Assembly (NCBI GenBank): GCA_028821125.1
Contig: JAPPHD010000158.1
Coordinates: 1 to 42,301 of the forward strand
Reading direction: 5' to 3'
Source: Gammaproteobacteria bacterium
Lineage (GTDB): Bacteria; Pseudomonadota; Gammaproteobacteria; Pseudomonadales; Azotimanducaceae
DNA length: 42,301 bases
The first letter of the stretch is position 1. Every line of letters begins with the position of its first letter. The notes beneath the pieces were generated by a model that saw nothing but the letters and a program-made list of their open reading frames with translations, was not told the DNA's origin and made no database searches. Position numbers and translations under genes: made by a program. Below are positions 40,738 through 42,301 of the stretch, in pieces.

Positions 40738-41994
40738 TTGAAACGGCAGAAATACTCGGCCTTCTCCCTGCTGCGCAACGCTTTCTCCCACCACGAGAAG
40801 TGGCGGCAGGCCTGGTGCCACCCGGAGCCGCGCAAGAGTTACGACGTAGTCATCGTGGGCGGAGGCGGACATGGCCTGGCGACGGCCTATTACCTTGCCC
40901 GTGAGCATGGTGCGCGCAACGTTGCGGTGCTGGAAAAGGGCTGGATCGGCGGCGGCAATACGGGCCGCAACACCACTATCGTGCGCTCCAATTACCTCTG
41001 GACGGAGGCGGCCCTCCTCTACGAGAAGTCGATGCAGCTCTGGGAGGGCCTGAGCGCCGACCTCAACTACAACGTCATGTTCAGCCAGCGGGGCGTCTAC
41101 AACCTGGGCCACAGCCTGCAGGACATGCGTGAGATCGAGCGTCGGGTGACCGCCAACCGGCTGAACGGCATCGATGCCGAGGTGGTGACGCCGCGCGAGA
41201 TCAAGGCCGCCATTGGGATCATCAACACCTCCCGCGATGCGCGCTACCCGATTCTGGGCGCATCCCTGCAGAAGCGGGGCGGCGTCGCCCGGCACGATGC
41301 GGTGGCCTGGGGATTCGCGCGGGCCGCGGATTCCCTGGGTGTCGACATCATCCAGAACTGCGAAGTAACCGGCCTGGACGTGGTGAACGGCAGGATCGAG
41401 GGGGTGCAGACGAACCGGGGACCCATTCAGTCCGGCAGGGTGGGGGTAGTCGTCGCCGGCCATGCGAGCGTACTGGCCGCCATGGCCGGCATTCGCCTGC
41501 CCATCGAGAGCCACCCGCTGCAGGCCTACGTGTCGGAACCGCTGAAGCCCGTGCTCGATACCGTTGTCATGTCCGGGGCCGTACACGGCTATATCAGCCA
41601 GTCGGACAAGGGCGAACTGGTGGTCGGCGCAGGCATCGATGCCTACAACGGTTACGGCCAGCGCGGCAGCTTCCAGACCATCGAGCACGCCATGCAGGCC
41701 ATCGTCGAGCTGTTCCCGGTGTTCAGCCGGGTGCGAATGCTGCGCCAGTGGGGCGGGATCGTGGACGTTACGCCCGATGCCTGCCCCATCATTGGCGGAA
41801 CCCCGGTAGAGGGCCTCTACTTCAATTGCGGCTGGGGCACCGGCGGGTTCAAGGCGACCCCGGGCTCGGGCTGGGTGTTCGCGCACACGATCGCGCACGA
41901 TGCGCCGCACGAGTTGAACGCGCCGTTCGGCCTGGAGCGGTTCACCACCGGCGCGCTCATCGACGAGCACGGCGCCGCCGCGGTGGCGCATTGA
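40738..41994 (+). CDS. soxB: Heterotetrameric sarcosine oxidase beta subunit
   Basis: A 418-residue FAD/FMN protein. [17 protein letters not shown] opens it as in known SoxB, then [18 protein letters not shown] (nucleotide binding), [36 protein letters not shown] and the C-terminal [22 protein letters not shown]. It oxidises sarcosine to glycine, with methylene-THF formed by the alpha subunit. The start is a TTG at 40738, one base after the sdaA pseudogene stop and about eight bases after GGA; no ATG fits the family N-terminus. soxD follows 16 bases later. Confidence 0.93.
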   Translation: MKRQKYSAFSLLRNAFSHHEKWRQAWCHPEPRKSYDVVIVGGGGHGLATAYYLAREHGARNVAVLEKGWIGGGNTGRNTTIVRSNYLWTEAALLYEKSMQLWEGLSADLNYNVMFSQRGVYNLGHSLQDMREIERRVTANRLNGIDAEVVTPREIKAAIGIINTSRDARYPILGASLQKRGGVARHDAVAWGFARAADSLGVDIIQNCEVTGLDVVNGRIEGVQTNRGPIQSGRVGVVVAGHASVLAAMAGIRLPIESHPLQAYVSEPLKPVLDTVVMSGAVHGYISQSDKGELVVGAGIDAYNGYGQRGSFQTIEHAMQAIVELFPVFSRVRMLRQWGGIVDVTPDACPIIGGTPVEGLYFNCGWGTGGFKATPGSGWVFAHTIAHDAPHELNAPFGLERFTTGALIDEHGAAAVAH

Positions 41995-42010
41995 GGCGGA
42001 GAGGCGAAGC

Positions 42011-42301
42011 GTGCTGCTGATCGAGTGCCCCTGGTGCGGCAGGCGCGACGAGGGCGAATTCAGTTACGGCGGCGAGGCGGACATCCGGCGGCCCCTGGCG
42101 CCGGACGACCTCTCCGACGAACAATGGGCCGACTACCTGTTCATGCGCAAGAATCCCAGGGGCGCCCATCGGGAATTGTGGAATCACGCGCACGGTTGCC
42201 GCCGCTGGTTTGTCGCGGAACGGGATACCGTGACCTATCGTTTTGCGGATTCCGGGGATTCCGGGGATTCCGGGGATTCCGGGGATTCCGGGGATTCCGG
42301 G
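42011..42301 (+). CDS. soxD: Sarcosine oxidase delta subunit, cut by the window end
   Basis: The visible 97 codons encode SoxD: MLLIECPWCGRRDEGEFSYG, then LSDEQWADYLFMRKNPRG and HRELWNHAHGCRRWF. Zinc ligands C6, C9, H59 or H61, and C63 are present. GTG 42011 has a GGAGAGG site six bases upstream. From residue 80 the sequence becomes (DSG)n because of a 9-bp tandem repeat that runs off the window; SoxD normally ends with a short non-repetitive tail. soxA and soxG are expected next, outside the window. Confidence 0.9.
   Translation, partial: MLLIECPWCGRRDEGEFSYGGEADIRRPLAPDDLSDEQWADYLFMRKNPRGAHRELWNHAHGCRRWFVAERDTVTYRFADSGDSGDSGDSGDSGDSG
42248..42301 (+). repeat. 9-bp tandem repeat in soxD
   Basis: Six exact copies of GATTCCGGG, in frame, giving (Asp-Ser-Gly)6, up to the last base of the window. 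The true copy number is not visible, and an assembly break at the repeat is possible. Confidence 0.9.

Noticed and set aside
1-42301. CRISPR arrays, tRNA or rRNA genes
   Set aside because: No regularly spaced repeats, cloverleaf or rRNA-like sequence was seen in the short non-coding gaps.

Overview
The window is GC-rich (about 63% by eye), gene-dense proteobacterial DNA. The aprMBA sulfur-oxidation operon, an NAD-dependent formate dehydrogenase, a corrinoid/folate demethylation operon and a UGSC selenoprotein together suggest a marine or host-associated, sulfur-oxidising, methylotrophic gamma- or alphaproteobacterium. The lineage is an inference from gene content; no rRNA or tRNA gene was seen.

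Layout. 48-3028 (+): nucleotide-sugar epimerase, SDR and a membrane sterol-reductase-family protein. 3025-3564 (-): CDP-alcohol phosphatidyltransferase. 3775-4425 (+): membrane-anchored alpha/beta-barrel-like protein. 4567-10131 (+): fdsG-fdsB-fdsA-fdhD. 10245-13354 (-): aprM-aprB-aprA. 13355-14225: gene ruins, namely an fdhD tail copy, a Phd antitoxin split by a palindromic element, and a VapC toxin cut after about 24 codons. 14201-18257 (-): two STAND/AAA-type ATPases, one with eight 42-residue TPRs, behind a clear sigma70-like promoter inside a 15-bp palindrome. 18555-21183 (+): a Ddn-type flavin/deazaflavin protein, a thioredoxin-fused protein of unknown function, and a UGSC-family selenoprotein whose in-frame UGA (Sec93) is followed by a SECIS-like hairpin. 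21276-26615 (-): a 1779-residue secreted metzincin with Calx-beta and internalin-like LRR domains. 26667-27335 (+): a 5' group II intron fragment with a dead maturase. 27573-28388 (-): SDR. 28656-37664 (-): a demethylation operon. 37978-42301 (+): a dimethylglycine/sarcosine oxidation operon, running off the end inside soxD.

How it fits together. The BCCT carrier, MttB-superfamily methyltransferase, corrinoid activase, methyl-THF:corrinoid methyltransferase and MetF/MetV would import a methylated amine (glycine betaine is the best guess), pass a methyl through a corrinoid protein to THF, and oxidise it to methylene-THF. The divergent operon would oxidise dimethylglycine and sarcosine to glycine. 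Formate from the C1 branch would feed the Fds formate dehydrogenase, giving NADH. A corrinoid protein is not present in the window. AprBA would add electrons from sulfite oxidation.

The most unusual items are the selenoprotein with its thioredoxin-fused neighbour (conventional gene calling splits the selenoprotein), the compact betaine-to-formate layout, the ATPase/TPR island beside a ruined toxin-antitoxin pair, and several well-formed inverted repeats.
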